This document shows, piece by piece, positions 1 to 7,662 of a stretch of 46,510 nucleotides of DNA. Each line of letters begins with the position of its first letter. Positions within the stretch are counted from its first letter, which is position 1. This stretch comes from LMUY01 sp964244655. GTDB taxonomy: Bacteria; Pseudomonadota; Alphaproteobacteria; Acetobacterales; Acetobacteraceae. Under the pieces are notes generated by a model. The model was not told where the DNA came from and did not search any database. It was given only the letters and a program-made list of their open reading frames with translations. A program made the position numbers and the translations under genes. The stretch is from NCBI GenBank assembly GCA_964244655.1, contig CAXTJU010000021.1, forward strand, positions 1-46,510. Direction: 5' to 3'.

Positions 1-130
1 GCCCTGGCTCGTTGCCGGGGCGCCCGCCCGAGGGCGCCCTGGGAGGGGCCGCGGGGCCGCCGGGCGGGCGCGGGCCGCCGCGGCCGGAGCCGCCGGGAGG
101 TCCGCCAGGTTTGCGGGGGGGATACGCCAT
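1..130 (-). CDS. Start of a divergent gene, possibly an RlmB/TrmH-type rRNA methyltransferase (partial)
   Basis: An ATG at 130-128 on the minus strand opens a frame that stays open to the window edge (43 codons). It encodes a Pro/Gly/Arg-rich N-terminus beginning MAYPPRKPGGPPGG. Low-complexity basic N-termini like this are common in alphaproteobacterial RlmB (23S rRNA 2'-O-methyltransferase), and rlmB is often found beside a tRNA-Tyr gene, as here. No catalytic domain lies inside the window and no clear Shine-Dalgarno is visible, so both the gene call and the family are tentative. In DNA this GC-rich, an open frame of this length can also occur by chance. Confidence 0.35.
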   Translation of the reverse strand, partial: MAYPPRKPGGPPGGSGRGGPRPPGGPAAPPRAPSGGRPGNEPG

Positions 131-193
131 CGCGCCGGTATAGCCGCCGGGCCGGGCCGGGGCTAGCGTGGCCGCAACCAAGAGGAGCCGGAC

Positions 194-964
194 ATGGCCG
201 AGATCATCGTCACCGACCGACCCGGCGTGCGCGAGGTCGCCATCGACCGCCCAGCCAAGCGCAACGCCCTCACCCGCGCGATGTATGGCGCGCTGGGCGA
301 CGCCATGGCCGGCGCGGCGGCGGCGGGCGCCCGCGCCATCTGGCTGCGGGGCAGCGCCGAGTGCTTCACTGCCGGCAACGACCTCGGCGACTTCGCCCAG
401 GCCCGGCCCGGCGAGCGCTCAGCCGCGGTGGACTTCCTGGAGATCGTGATGGCCTGCGACATCCCGCTCGTCGCGTCCGTGAACGGCGCGGCCGTCGGCA
501 TCGGCGTCACGCTGCTGCTGCACTGCGACTTGGTCTATTGCTCCGAGGGCGCGCGGTTCCAGCTGCCGTTCGTCAACCTGGGCCTGTGCCCGGAAGCGGC
601 GTCCAGCCTGCTGCTGCCGGCCCGCGCCGGGTTCTTGCGCGCCTCTGAGCTGCTGCTGCTGGGGGACCCGTTCGACAGCACCGCGGCGCGAGAGGCCGGG
701 ATGGTGAACGCCGTGCTGCCCACGCCGGCCGAGGCGGACGCCATGGCCTTGTCCCGCGCCGAGGCCCTGGCCGCCAAGCCGCCCGACGCGCTGCGCACCA
801 CCCGCGCCCTGCTGCGCCGCGGCCAGGCGGCCGTGGCGGCGGCGATGCGGGAGGAGGCCCAGCAGTTCGGCCGCCTGCTGCACGGCCCGGAGGCGCGGGC
901 GATCCTCGCGGCCATGGCGGAGAAGCGCGCAGCAACAGTTCGCCTGGCCTCCGCTGCGGAGTAG
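194..964 (+). CDS. Enoyl-CoA hydratase/isomerase family protein
   Basis: A 256-residue crotonase-fold protein, the usual length for the family. The oxyanion-hole region reads CFTAGNDLGDF. A second one, NGAAVGIGVTLLLHCD, is the typical crotonase GG/GA turn followed by the helix. The VNLGLCPEAASSLLLP segment carries a Glu at the position used by enoyl-CoA hydratases and isomerases. It probably acts on a short or medium acyl-CoA in fatty-acid or aromatic-acid breakdown; the substrate cannot be read from sequence. A good ribosome site (AGGAG) lies just upstream of the ATG. It stands alone between the divergent gene at 1-130 and tRNA-Tyr. Confidence 0.93.
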   Translation: MAEIIVTDRPGVREVAIDRPAKRNALTRAMYGALGDAMAGAAAAGARAIWLRGSAECFTAGNDLGDFAQARPGERSAAVDFLEIVMACDIPLVASVNGAAVGIGVTLLLHCDLVYCSEGARFQLPFVNLGLCPEAASSLLLPARAGFLRASELLLLGDPFDSTAAREAGMVNAVLPTPAEADAMALSRAEALAAKPPDALRTTRALLRRGQAAVAAAMREEAQQFGRLLHGPEARAILAAMAEKRAATVRLASAAE

Positions 965-1007
965 CGCGTTGACAAGGCCGGGGCTTCGGGAATAGTCCCG
1001 TGCAGCC

Positions 1008-1094
1008 GGAGGGGTGCCCGAGTGGCTAAAGGGGGCGGACTGTAAATCCGCTGCTGTAATGGCTACGTTGGTTCGAATCCAACCCCCTCCACCA
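1008..1094 (+). tRNA. tRNA-Tyr (anticodon GTA)
   Basis: Acceptor arm GGAGGGG (1008-1014) pairs perfectly with CCCCTCC (1084-1090), followed by discriminator A and an encoded CCA at 1092-1094. The anticodon stem GCGGA/TCCGC encloses loop CTGTAAA with GTA at 1042-1044. The T-arm GTTCGAATC is present. The long variable arm after the anticodon stem makes it a class II tRNA, as expected for bacterial tRNA-Tyr. Eighty-seven nucleotides including CCA. Confidence 0.97.
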
Positions 1095-1187
1095 TGATCT
1101 CGGCATTGTGGCATGGTGCCTCGCGGCGTGTCAGCCAGCAAGCCCAGTGCGCGGGGCAAGGTCGGCGTTGGATCGGGCGCACAGGCT

Positions 1188-1375
1188 TCCCGCCACCTCC
1201 ACCACGATTCCGAGGGCGCCATCGCCGCCGCTGCTCAGGGCCACGTTGTGCGATGGGTCAAAGGCGGCAAAGCCCGATCCCATGCCGACGGCCGGCAGCG
1301 TCACCTCGCGCCTGGCGCCCATTACCGCGATCTGCCCCGCCGGGGCACGCCGCCCCAGCAGCGGGTACGCCGAAG
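1188..1375 (-). pseudogene. Remnant of a YVTN/YncE-type beta-propeller protein
   Basis: Between tRNA-Tyr and the DUF347 gene, the minus strand encodes about 60 residues. They include GQIAVMGARREVTLPAVGMG followed by GFAAFDPSHNVALSSGGDGA and LGIVVEV. This resembles one blade of YncE-like propeller proteins (pattern: VVLDAATGKVVATLPIG... FDP...AFSSNGDGTLTVV). No start codon or signal peptide belongs to it, and it runs into unrelated sequence at both ends. It therefore looks like a leftover fragment of a lost gene. The match is by eye and short, so confidence is moderate. Apart from this, the 304-base gap 1095-1398 shows nothing. Confidence 0.4.
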
Positions 1376-1398
1376 CAACGGCCTGACGGAGGGACGCC

Positions 1399-2160
1399 AT
1401 GGACAAAGCTGCCGCGAACGCGCCCAGCAAGGTTCCAGCCGCCACTCTCGGCTTCTGGGTCGTCAAGGTGCTCGCCACGACCCTGGGCGAAACCGGCGGG
1501 GACGCGGTCACCATGACGCTCGGCCTCGGCTACCTGGTCGGCACCGCGATCTTCGCGGCCATCCTGGTGGCCGCGATGGCGGCGCAGGTCGTCGCCAGGC
1601 AGTTCCACCCGTTGCTGTACTGGGCCGTCATCATCGCCACCACCACCGCCGGCACGACGCTGGCGGATTTCTGCGACCGCTCCCTGGGCATCGGCTACGT
1701 CGGGGGCTCGGCCATCCTGGCCACGCTGCTCGCGGCGACCCTCGCCCTGTGGCATCGCTCGCTCGGCTCTGTCTCGTCCGAGACCGTCACCTCGCGCAAG
1801 GCGGAGATGTTCTATTGGTCAACCATCATGTTCTCTCAAACCCTGGGGACCGCGCTGGGCGACTTCCTGGCTGACACGGGCGGGCTTGGCTACGAGGGCG
1901 GCGCGCTCGTCTTCGGCGCGGCCCTGGCCTTGGTGGCGGGGCTGTATTTCTGCACCGGCGTCTCACGGACGCTGCTGTTCTGGGCCGCCTTCATCCTCAC
2001 CCGGCCGCTCGGCGCCACGGTGGGCGACTTGCTCGACAAGCCGGTTGACCATGGCGGCCTCGCGCTGGGCCGCTTCCAGGCGTCGGCCGTGCTCGGGGCG
2101 GTCATCGTGGCCTGCATCATCGTCCTGCCGCAGCGTGCGGGGCGGCATCCTGCCGGGTGA
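1399..2160 (+). CDS. DUF347 four-repeat membrane protein
   Basis: A 253-residue hydrophobic protein built of four similar repeats, each a pair of membrane helices entered by a conserved motif: KVLATTLGETGGD, ATTTAGTTLADF, SQTLGTALGDF and TRPLGATVGDLLD. This is the arrangement of DUF347 (COG4705), a bacterial inner-membrane family of unproven function. Every repeat has the small-residue/acidic motif (LGE/LGD, LAD, VGD), suggesting four inward-facing acidic residues that could line a pore or metal site; that is inference. An RBS (GGAGGGA) sits 6-7 bases before the ATG. No partner gene is apparent. Confidence 0.85.
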   Translation: MDKAAANAPSKVPAATLGFWVVKVLATTLGETGGDAVTMTLGLGYLVGTAIFAAILVAAMAAQVVARQFHPLLYWAVIIATTTAGTTLADFCDRSLGIGYVGGSAILATLLAATLALWHRSLGSVSSETVTSRKAEMFYWSTIMFSQTLGTALGDFLADTGGLGYEGGALVFGAALALVAGLYFCTGVSRTLLFWAAFILTRPLGATVGDLLDKPVDHGGLALGRFQASAVLGAVIVACIIVLPQRAGRHPAG

Positions 2161-2192
2161 GGGCGTCCTTTCAGGCGGGGCAGCGCGCTCAA

Positions 2193-2218
2193 AGGCTTAA
2201 CGGAAAGCGTTTCAGCCT
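2193..2218. promoter_or_regulatory. Palindromic site upstream of the DUF3034-globin-cupredoxin-MCP cluster
   Basis: The 96-base gap before the DUF3034 gene contains a perfect 11-base palindrome, GAAAGCGTTTC (2203-2213). It lies inside a wider inverted repeat, AGGCT (2193-2197) with AGCCT (2214-2218). It lies 39-64 bases before the ATG, the usual place for an operator. It could also be the terminator hairpin of the DUF347 gene, but no T-run follows. The regulator is unknown. Confidence 0.35.
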
Positions 2219-2256
2219 CTAACCCGGCCTTCACCTTTCCCGCCCATCCTGCGGCC

Positions 2257-3132
2257 ATGCGAACCCGCCATCGCGTGCAAAACGCACTTCTCGTCCTGGC
2301 TTGCCTGCTGCCCTCCTGGCGCGCCATCGCCCAGGACAGCGGGCGGCTGCTCGCCACCAGCGGCGTCAGCCAGCTGGAAGGCGCAGGCGGCGGCGGGCTG
2401 GCATCCTGGGCGCTCATCACCGGATACGGCACGAACGACGCCGTGGGCGGCAACGTGCACGACACCTTCGCCACGACGTCCGACTTCACCTTGGAGAGCG
2501 CTGGCGCGGCGGTGGGCGTGCATGACCGGGTGGAGCTGTCCTACGCCCATCTCTGGTTCGACACCCGGCAGGCCGGGGCGCGGCTCGGCATCGGGCGCGG
2601 CTATACCATCACGGAGGACGTGGCCGGCCTGAAGGTGCGGCTGTTCGGGGACGCGGTGTACGACCAGGACAGCTGGCTGCCGCAGGTCGCCGCTGGCGCC
2701 CAGTTCAAGTCCAACGACGACCACGCCCTGCTCCGCGCCATCGGCGCCCGCAGCGCCCAGGGCGTCGATTTCACCCTGTCCGCGACCAAGATCTTCCTGG
2801 CGCAGAGCCTGCTGGTGAACGCCACCGTGCGGGCCACCAAGGCCAACCAGTTCGGCCTGTTGGGCTTCGGCGGGGACCGCACCGCTGGCTACCGGCCGGA
2901 GTTCGAGGGCTCGCTCGCCTATCTCCTCACCCGGCGGCTCGCCTTCGGCGCCGAGCTGCGCACCAAGCCGGACAACCTGCGCTTTGCCCATGAAGGCCCG
3001 GCGCTGGACGCGTTCGCCGCCTACTTCGTCAACAAGCACGTCTCGGTCACGCTGGCCTACGTCGATCTCGGTCCCGTCGCGAACCAGGGCCGCCAGGACG
3101 GCGTGTACCTGTCGCTGCAGGCCGGCTTCTGA
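2257..3132 (+). CDS. DUF3034 family outer-membrane-like protein
   Basis: A 291-residue exported protein. A Sec signal peptide covers residues 1-26 (basic start, hydrophobic LLVLACLLP, cleavage near AIAQ). The mature protein begins DSGRLLATSGVSQLEGAGGG, the typical opening of DUF3034 proteins. The rest alternates short amphipathic strands and ends in LSLQAGF with a terminal Phe, the usual signal for insertion of an outer-membrane beta-barrel. Function is not established. It is the first gene of a tight group with an exported globin, a cupredoxin and a chemoreceptor, so a role in the periplasmic redox or gas chemistry they share is inferred. Confidence 0.85.
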   Translation: MRTRHRVQNALLVLACLLPSWRAIAQDSGRLLATSGVSQLEGAGGGGLASWALITGYGTNDAVGGNVHDTFATTSDFTLESAGAAVGVHDRVELSYAHLWFDTRQAGARLGIGRGYTITEDVAGLKVRLFGDAVYDQDSWLPQVAAGAQFKSNDDHALLRAIGARSAQGVDFTLSATKIFLAQSLLVNATVRATKANQFGLLGFGGDRTAGYRPEFEGSLAYLLTRRLAFGAELRTKPDNLRFAHEGPALDAFAAYFVNKHVSVTLAYVDLGPVANQGRQDGVYLSLQAGF

Positions 3133-3155
3133 TTCCCATGCAAGGAGAGCCGCCC

Positions 3156-3572
3156 ATGCGCCATGCCCGACTGGTCCTGTTCGCCGCCGCGCTCTGCGCC
3201 GCCGCTCCCGCCGCCAGGGCGGAGCTGTACGATGACCTGGGGGGCGAGGCCGGCATCCGCACCATCGTGGACCACGCCGTGCCGCGCTGGCTGGCCGATC
3301 CGCGGGTCGGGCCGACCTTCGCCGACACCAACATGGATCGCTTTCGCCGCCTGCTTGCCGACCAGCTCTGCCAGCTCACGGCGGGGCCGTGCCATTATGC
3401 CGGCCGGGACATGGTGGCGGCGCATCGCGGGCTGGACCTGACCCGGGCGCAGTTCAACGCCGTCGCAGAGGATTTGCAGGACGCGATGGAGGAGTCCGGC
3501 GTGACCTACCGCACGCAGAACCGCCTGCTCGCGAAGCTGGCGCCGATGCAGCGCGACATGGTGACGCAATGA
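3156..3572 (+). CDS. Exported group 1 truncated hemoglobin
   Basis: A 138-residue globin of the 2-on-2 (trHbN) type with a Sec signal peptide at residues 1-22, cleaved after ARA. Family landmarks are the opening ELYDDLGGEAGI, the central LTAGPCHYAGRDM and the proximal haem ligand His90 in MVAAHRGL. The B10 position, usually Tyr in trHbN, appears to be Val by eye alignment, so ligand chemistry may differ. The ATG at 3156 is preferred over the in-frame ATG at 3138 because AAGGAGA (3142-3148) lies 7 bases before it and the signal peptide then starts normally. Most truncated globins are cytoplasmic; export is the notable feature. Its stop overlaps the cupredoxin start (ATGA). Confidence 0.88.
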   Translation: MRHARLVLFAAALCAAAPAARAELYDDLGGEAGIRTIVDHAVPRWLADPRVGPTFADTNMDRFRRLLADQLCQLTAGPCHYAGRDMVAAHRGLDLTRAQFNAVAEDLQDAMEESGVTYRTQNRLLAKLAPMQRDMVTQ

Positions 3573-3904
3573 GGTGGGACGGCCCGAGGAGGCGCGCCTG
3601 GTGGCTGACGGCGGCGCTGGCCTGCCCGGCGGCGGGAGCGCTTGCGGCCTCGGTGGTCACCGTGTCCCAGGTCGGGCGCGCCTTCGCCGTCGCCAGCGTG
3701 CACATCGCGCGTGGCGAGACCATCCGCTTCACCAACGATGACCGGTTCGACCACCAGGTCTTCGTGGACGCGCCCAATTTCAAGTTCCAGAGCGCCGAGC
3801 AGGCGCCCGGGGAGGTTGCGGAGGTGAAATTCACCGCTGCCGGCACGTTTGACGTGCAATGCCAAATCCATCCCCGGATGCACCTTGCCGTGACGGTGGA
3901 TTGA
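3569..3904 (+). CDS. Periplasmic cupredoxin (small blue-copper protein)
   Basis: A 111-residue protein with a cleavable signal peptide (residues 1 to about 27, two Arg and WW before a hydrophobic stretch, AxA near residue 27). A single cupredoxin domain follows. The type 1 copper ligands are visible: His62 in FDHQVF, then Cys98, His101 and Met104 in CQIHPRM. It probably shuttles electrons in the periplasm. Related proteins are sometimes labelled methylamine utilization protein, but no methylamine genes are here. The start ATG overlaps the globin stop by the ATGA arrangement, so the two are translationally coupled and probably work together. Confidence 0.85.
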   Translation: MRWDGPRRRAWWLTAALACPAAGALAASVVTVSQVGRAFAVASVHIARGETIRFTNDDRFDHQVFVDAPNFKFQSAEQAPGEVAEVKFTAAGTFDVQCQIHPRMHLAVTVD

Positions 3905-3917
3905 GTTCGAGCGTGCC

Positions 3918-5774
3918 ATGCCGATCCGGCTGAAAATCCTGCTGGGCGCGCTGGCGTTGACGATGATGACGGCGGTGTTCGGCCTGTACAGCTGGTCGGC
4001 GGAGCAGCGCCTGCGGACACTCAGCTTCCGGCTGTATGACGACGCGTTCATGGCCATGAGCTACCTGCGCGCCGCCCAGAACGACCTGCTGGCCGCCGGA
4101 GACGTGCTCAGCCCGGCGGCGGCCGAGGACATGGCGGGGGATCTGGCGATTGTCCGGGACCGGGCGATGTCGGAGCGGGGGCGCCAAGCCGCCGTGGATT
4201 TGCTGGCCCATCTTGGCGCCTTCGAGGCGGACGGCGCCGGGGCGGACCACGCCAAGGCCAAGGCGCTGCACCAGGATTTCGACGACACGGTGGAGCTGTT
4301 CGCCGGGGACGCGTTCCGCTTCCGCCGCCAGGTGGGCGAGGTGATGGCGCAGACCAGCCGGGGCAGCCTGCTCGCGCTGGCCGGGTCTGCGCTGGTCGCA
4401 GCCATCATCACCCTGTCGCTGACCCGCTCCATCGTGCCATCGGTCCGCGCGGCGGTCGCCGTGGCGGAGGCGATCGCGGCCGGCCGGCTGGACAACGCGA
4501 TCCAGCCGCGCGGCCGCAGCGAAACGGCGCAGCTGCTGCGGGCGCTGGCCACCATGCAGGGGGCGATCGCGACCCATGTCGGCCGGGTGCAGGCGCTCTT
4601 GGAACAGCAGAGCCGCGAGCATGCCGAGGCGGCGCGGCAGCAGATGCAGGTGGATGCGCTCGTGCAGTGCTTCGGGGTCGCCATCGGTGGCGTGTTCCGC
4701 AGCGTGTCCGCGGCGTCGGACCAAGTGGCCGTGACGGCGACGCAGCTGACCGCGGGGGCCGCCGAGATCGTCGCCACCGGCCGCGGCGCGGAGGGCCAGC
4801 TCGCCCGATCCGTGGATCGCATCGAGGCCAGCTCCGCCGCGACCCGCTCGCTGAGCGAGGCGCTGCGCGCCATCGGCGGCGAGGCGGCGCAAACAGAGGC
4901 GCGTGCGCTGGCCACCCTGGCCGAGACGACGGCGGCCATGCTGCGCATGGAGCAGACCCGCGACGTGGCGCGCGAGATCGAGCGGATGGTGGCGGTGATC
5001 AGCAACATCGCCGGGCAGACGCGGATGCTGGCGCTGAACGCAACGATCGAAGCCTCCCGCGCCGGGGCGGCCGGGCGCGGCTTCTCCGTGGTGGCCGAAG
5101 AGGTGAAGAAGCTGTCGCAGAACACCAGCGCCGCGGCCGAGGCCGTGGCGGAGCGGGTGGCCCGCATCGTGGAGGCGGCGGCGGCCACCGCCACCGGCAT
5201 CAGCGCGATCGAGACGTCGGCCCAGCAGGTTCACACGCTGAGCGCCTCCATCACCGCCTCGGTGGCCTTGCAGGACACCGCGGCGGAACAGCTCTGGGGC
5301 ACGATCTGGGAAGTTTCCGTCAACGCGGCGCAAGTGCGGGCGGGGGTGAACACCACGCTCGGCGTCACCGCCGAGAGCGCGCGCGGCCTGGCCGAGATTG
5401 GCGGCTCGGCGATCCGGCTGGCGCACGACGCGGCCGGGCTGAGCCTGGAGGTGGCCGAGTTCCTGGAGGTGGTCGGCAGCATCAAGGGCGGCGAGGCGAT
5501 CGACATGCTGGGACTCGATCACCCGGCCACGCTGCACCTGGCGGGGATGGACCATGCTGGCCGGGTAGTGTGCGGCTCGGGCGTCATGGTCCATTTCGCG
5601 CCGGCGATGGCGGCGGAGCCCGGTGCAGCGGGCCTGCTCCGGATGGACGGCCTGCCGGAGGCGCTTGCCGTGCGGATCGCCGGGTGCGACGGCGGGGTGC
5701 TGCACCTGCAGCCGTCCCTGGCGCGCTCGGCCCGCGCCAGCCTGCAAGCGGGGCTGATCGAGCTAGCCGCCTGA
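3918..5774 (+). CDS. Methyl-accepting chemotaxis protein with degenerate PilZ-like tail
   Basis: A 618-residue transmembrane chemoreceptor. Residues 6-26 form TM1, 27-149 a helical periplasmic sensor, 150-168 TM2 and 169-222 a HAMP linker. About 250-480 form the cytoplasmic coiled coil, with the conserved hairpin tip around residues 361-400 (IAGQTRMLALNATIEASRAG). The last 85 residues form an extra globular domain that looks like PilZ but lacks the RxxxR and (D/N)xSxxG c-di-GMP motifs. It starts 13 bases after the cupredoxin stop. No che genes are nearby, so it must signal to a pathway encoded elsewhere. Its periplasmic domain could sense the state of the globin or cupredoxin; that is inference. 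Confidence 0.92.
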   Translation: MPIRLKILLGALALTMMTAVFGLYSWSAEQRLRTLSFRLYDDAFMAMSYLRAAQNDLLAAGDVLSPAAAEDMAGDLAIVRDRAMSERGRQAAVDLLAHLGAFEADGAGADHAKAKALHQDFDDTVELFAGDAFRFRRQVGEVMAQTSRGSLLALAGSALVAAIITLSLTRSIVPSVRAAVAVAEAIAAGRLDNAIQPRGRSETAQLLRALATMQGAIATHVGRVQALLEQQSREHAEAARQQMQVDALVQCFGVAIGGVFRSVSAASDQVAVTATQLTAGAAEIVATGRGAEGQLARSVDRIEASSAATRSLSEALRAIGGEAAQTEARALATLAETTAAMLRMEQTRDVAREIERMVAVISNIAGQTRMLALNATIEASRAGAAGRGFSVVAEEVKKLSQNTSAAAEAVAERVARIVEAAAATATGISAIETSAQQVHTLSASITASVALQDTAAEQLWGTIWEVSVNAAQVRAGVNTTLGVTAESARGLAEIGGSAIRLAHDAAGLSLEVAEFLEVVGSIKGGEAIDMLGLDHPATLHLAGMDHAGRVVCGSGVMVHFAPAMAAEPGAAGLLRMDGLPEALAVRIAGCDGGVLHLQPSLARSARASLQAGLIELAA

Positions 5775-5846
5775 CGCATCCCGTGCACCAAGGCATCCTG
5801 GGCCCCCCGGGCGCGTTGCAGGGAGCCACGCCCGGAGCTGCCCGCC

Positions 5847-6719
5847 ATGCAAGACCCCCGCGACGCCCACCCCAAGAGCTTCCCCGGCCACCAGCAGCAG
5901 GCCGCACCCGGCCTGTCCTCCAAGATGGACCCGGCGCCGGACCACGGCGAGCACAGCTATATCGGCAAAGGCCTGCTGACCGGCCAGGTGGCGCTGATCA
6001 CCGGCGGCGACTCCGGCATCGGCCGCGCCGTCGCCATCGCGTTTGCCCGGGAGGGGGCCGACGTGGCGCTATCCTACCTGCCGGTGGAGCAGGGCGACGC
6101 GGAGGACACGGCGGCCTGGGTCGAGAAGGCGGGCCGCCGCGCCATCCTGCTGCCGGGCGACATCCAGGACGAGGCGCACTGCCACGCGATGGTGGCTGAA
6201 ACGGTCAAGCAGCTGGGCCAGCTCGACATCCTGATCAACAACGCCGCCGCGCAGACGATCAACGAGGCGTTGTCGGACATCACGGCCAGCGAGCTGGACC
6301 GGGCGTTCCGCACCAACGTGTTCGCCATGTACTATCTGTGCCAGGCGGCGGTGCCGCACATGAAGCCGGGTGCGGCGATCGTGAACACCACCAGCGTGCA
6401 GGCCAAGGTCGCGGCGAAGTCCATGCTGGTGTACGCCGCCACCAAGGGCGCCATCGTCAGCTTCACCATCGGCCTGTCCAACCTGCTGGCGCCGCAAGGC
6501 ATCCGGGTGAACTGCGTGGCGCCGGGCCCGGTGTGGACGCCGATCCAGCCGATCGCCAAGACGCCGGAAGAGCTGGAGAAGCTCGGCTCTCAGATGCCCC
6601 TGGGCCGCGCCGGGCAGCCGGCGGAGCTGGCGCCGGCCTACGTGTTGCTGGCCTCGGCGGAGGGCAGCTACATGACGGGCGCGCTGGTGCCGGTGACCGG
6701 CGGCGCGCCGATGTCCTGA
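5847..6719 (+). CDS. SDR family oxidoreductase (YhdF/YghA-like)
   Basis: A 290-residue classical short-chain dehydrogenase. An approximately 45-residue N-terminal extension (MQDPRDAHPKSFPGHQQQ...) is typical of the YhdF/YghA glucose/ribitol dehydrogenase-like subgroup. NAD(P)-binding TGGDSGIGRA, the structural NNAA, a catalytic Ser region TTSVQAK and YAATK (YxxxK) are all present. The subgroup is often associated with general stress, and the physiological substrate is unknown. It is followed 24 bases later by a thioesterase gene and may be cotranscribed with it. Confidence 0.93.
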   Translation: MQDPRDAHPKSFPGHQQQAAPGLSSKMDPAPDHGEHSYIGKGLLTGQVALITGGDSGIGRAVAIAFAREGADVALSYLPVEQGDAEDTAAWVEKAGRRAILLPGDIQDEAHCHAMVAETVKQLGQLDILINNAAAQTINEALSDITASELDRAFRTNVFAMYYLCQAAVPHMKPGAAIVNTTSVQAKVAAKSMLVYAATKGAIVSFTIGLSNLLAPQGIRVNCVAPGPVWTPIQPIAKTPEELEKLGSQMPLGRAGQPAELAPAYVLLASAEGSYMTGALVPVTGGAPMS

Positions 6720-6743
6720 ACCCGCCTGCAACGAGGCTGCGCC

Positions 6744-7223
6744 ATGACCGAGCCGTCCCAGGCGGAGGCATTGAAGACGTTGACGGGCCTAGAATTCGTG
6801 CAGCAGGCCTTCGCGGCGGGCGGCTTGGGCCGCGGTATCGGCCGGGTCATGGGCATAAGCGGGCACTCCGCCGAGTACGGCGAGGTGGTGCTGCACGGCA
6901 TGCCGACGGAGGACCACTACAACCCGCTTGGCACGGTCCACGGCGGCTACGCGGCGACGCTGCTCGATTCCGCCATGGGCTTGGCGACCCACACCACCCT
7001 GCCGCCCGCGACCGGCTACGCGACCGTCGATCTCAAGATCACCTACCTGCGGGCGATGAGCAAGGCGTCCGGCCCGGTGGCGGCCCGGGGCAAGGTGATC
7101 CACGCCGGGTCCCGCATCGTCGCGTCCGAGGCGTGGCTGACGGACAAGGACGGCCGCTTGTGCGCCCATGCCACGTCCACCTGCATGGTGATCCCGCCCA
7201 AGCCGGGCGCCAAGGCTGCTTAG
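6744..7223 (+). CDS. PaaI-family hotdog thioesterase
   Basis: A 159-residue single hotdog domain. The signature NPLGTVHGGYAATLLDSAMG carries the HGG motif and the acidic residue used by PaaI-type acyl-CoA thioesterases. DLKITYLRAM follows as the second core strand. It would hydrolyse an aryl- or acyl-CoA, but the context does not identify which. Length is normal for the family. Confidence 0.92.
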   Translation: MTEPSQAEALKTLTGLEFVQQAFAAGGLGRGIGRVMGISGHSAEYGEVVLHGMPTEDHYNPLGTVHGGYAATLLDSAMGLATHTTLPPATGYATVDLKITYLRAMSKASGPVAARGKVIHAGSRIVASEAWLTDKDGRLCAHATSTCMVIPPKPGAKAA

Positions 7224-7277
7224 CGCAACCCCGCCCGGAAAGCAGCGTTGCCTGTTTGCAGAGTCAAGGACGCGACC

Positions 7278-7652
7278 ATGGACGCGCAAAAGCTTCAACT
7301 GACCGCCGCCGGCATCGACGCCGTCCCGTTTGAGATTCCTGGCGCCATCGGCGAGTTCCGCATCCAGATTCTCAACGAGGACGAGGAGCGCGGCGTGGTC
7401 ACCAGCATCGTCCATTTGCCGCCGGGCGGCCGCATCCCCGCCCACCGGCACCAGGCCGGCAGCGAGATGCACTACGTGCTGGAGGGCGACCTGGTCGAGG
7501 CCGGCGAGGCGCTGGAAACCGGCGCGTTCCTGACCTATCCCGCAGGCACGCCGCACGGCCCGCACGAGAGCCGGGGCGGGGCCAAGGTGCTGACGGTGCA
7601 GCAATGGCAGTCCAAGAACGGTCGGTTCGACTTCGAGCCCGTGGAAGGCTGA
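7278..7652 (+). CDS. Cupin domain protein
   Basis: A 124-residue single-domain cupin. Motif 1 is HRHQAGSEMHYVLEGDL, with the His-x-His...Glu...His type of metal ligands. Motif 2 is YPAGTPHGPHES with a further His. The ATG at 7278 is preferred over an upstream in-frame TTG at 7248 because CAAGGA lies 7 bases before it. It ends 10 bases before larC, so it may be the first gene of that operon, but I know of no established link between this cupin type and nickel-pincer cofactor synthesis. Confidence 0.9.
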   Translation: MDAQKLQLTAAGIDAVPFEIPGAIGEFRIQILNEDEERGVVTSIVHLPPGGRIPAHRHQAGSEMHYVLEGDLVEAGEALETGAFLTYPAGTPHGPHESRGGAKVLTVQQWQSKNGRFDFEPVEG

Positions 7653-7662
7653 CCGCCGCCCC

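Noticed and set aside
3831..5747. A 638-codon minus-strand open frame opposite the chemoreceptor
   Set aside because: Antisense shadow; composition is unlike a real protein, while the plus strand gives a textbook MCP.
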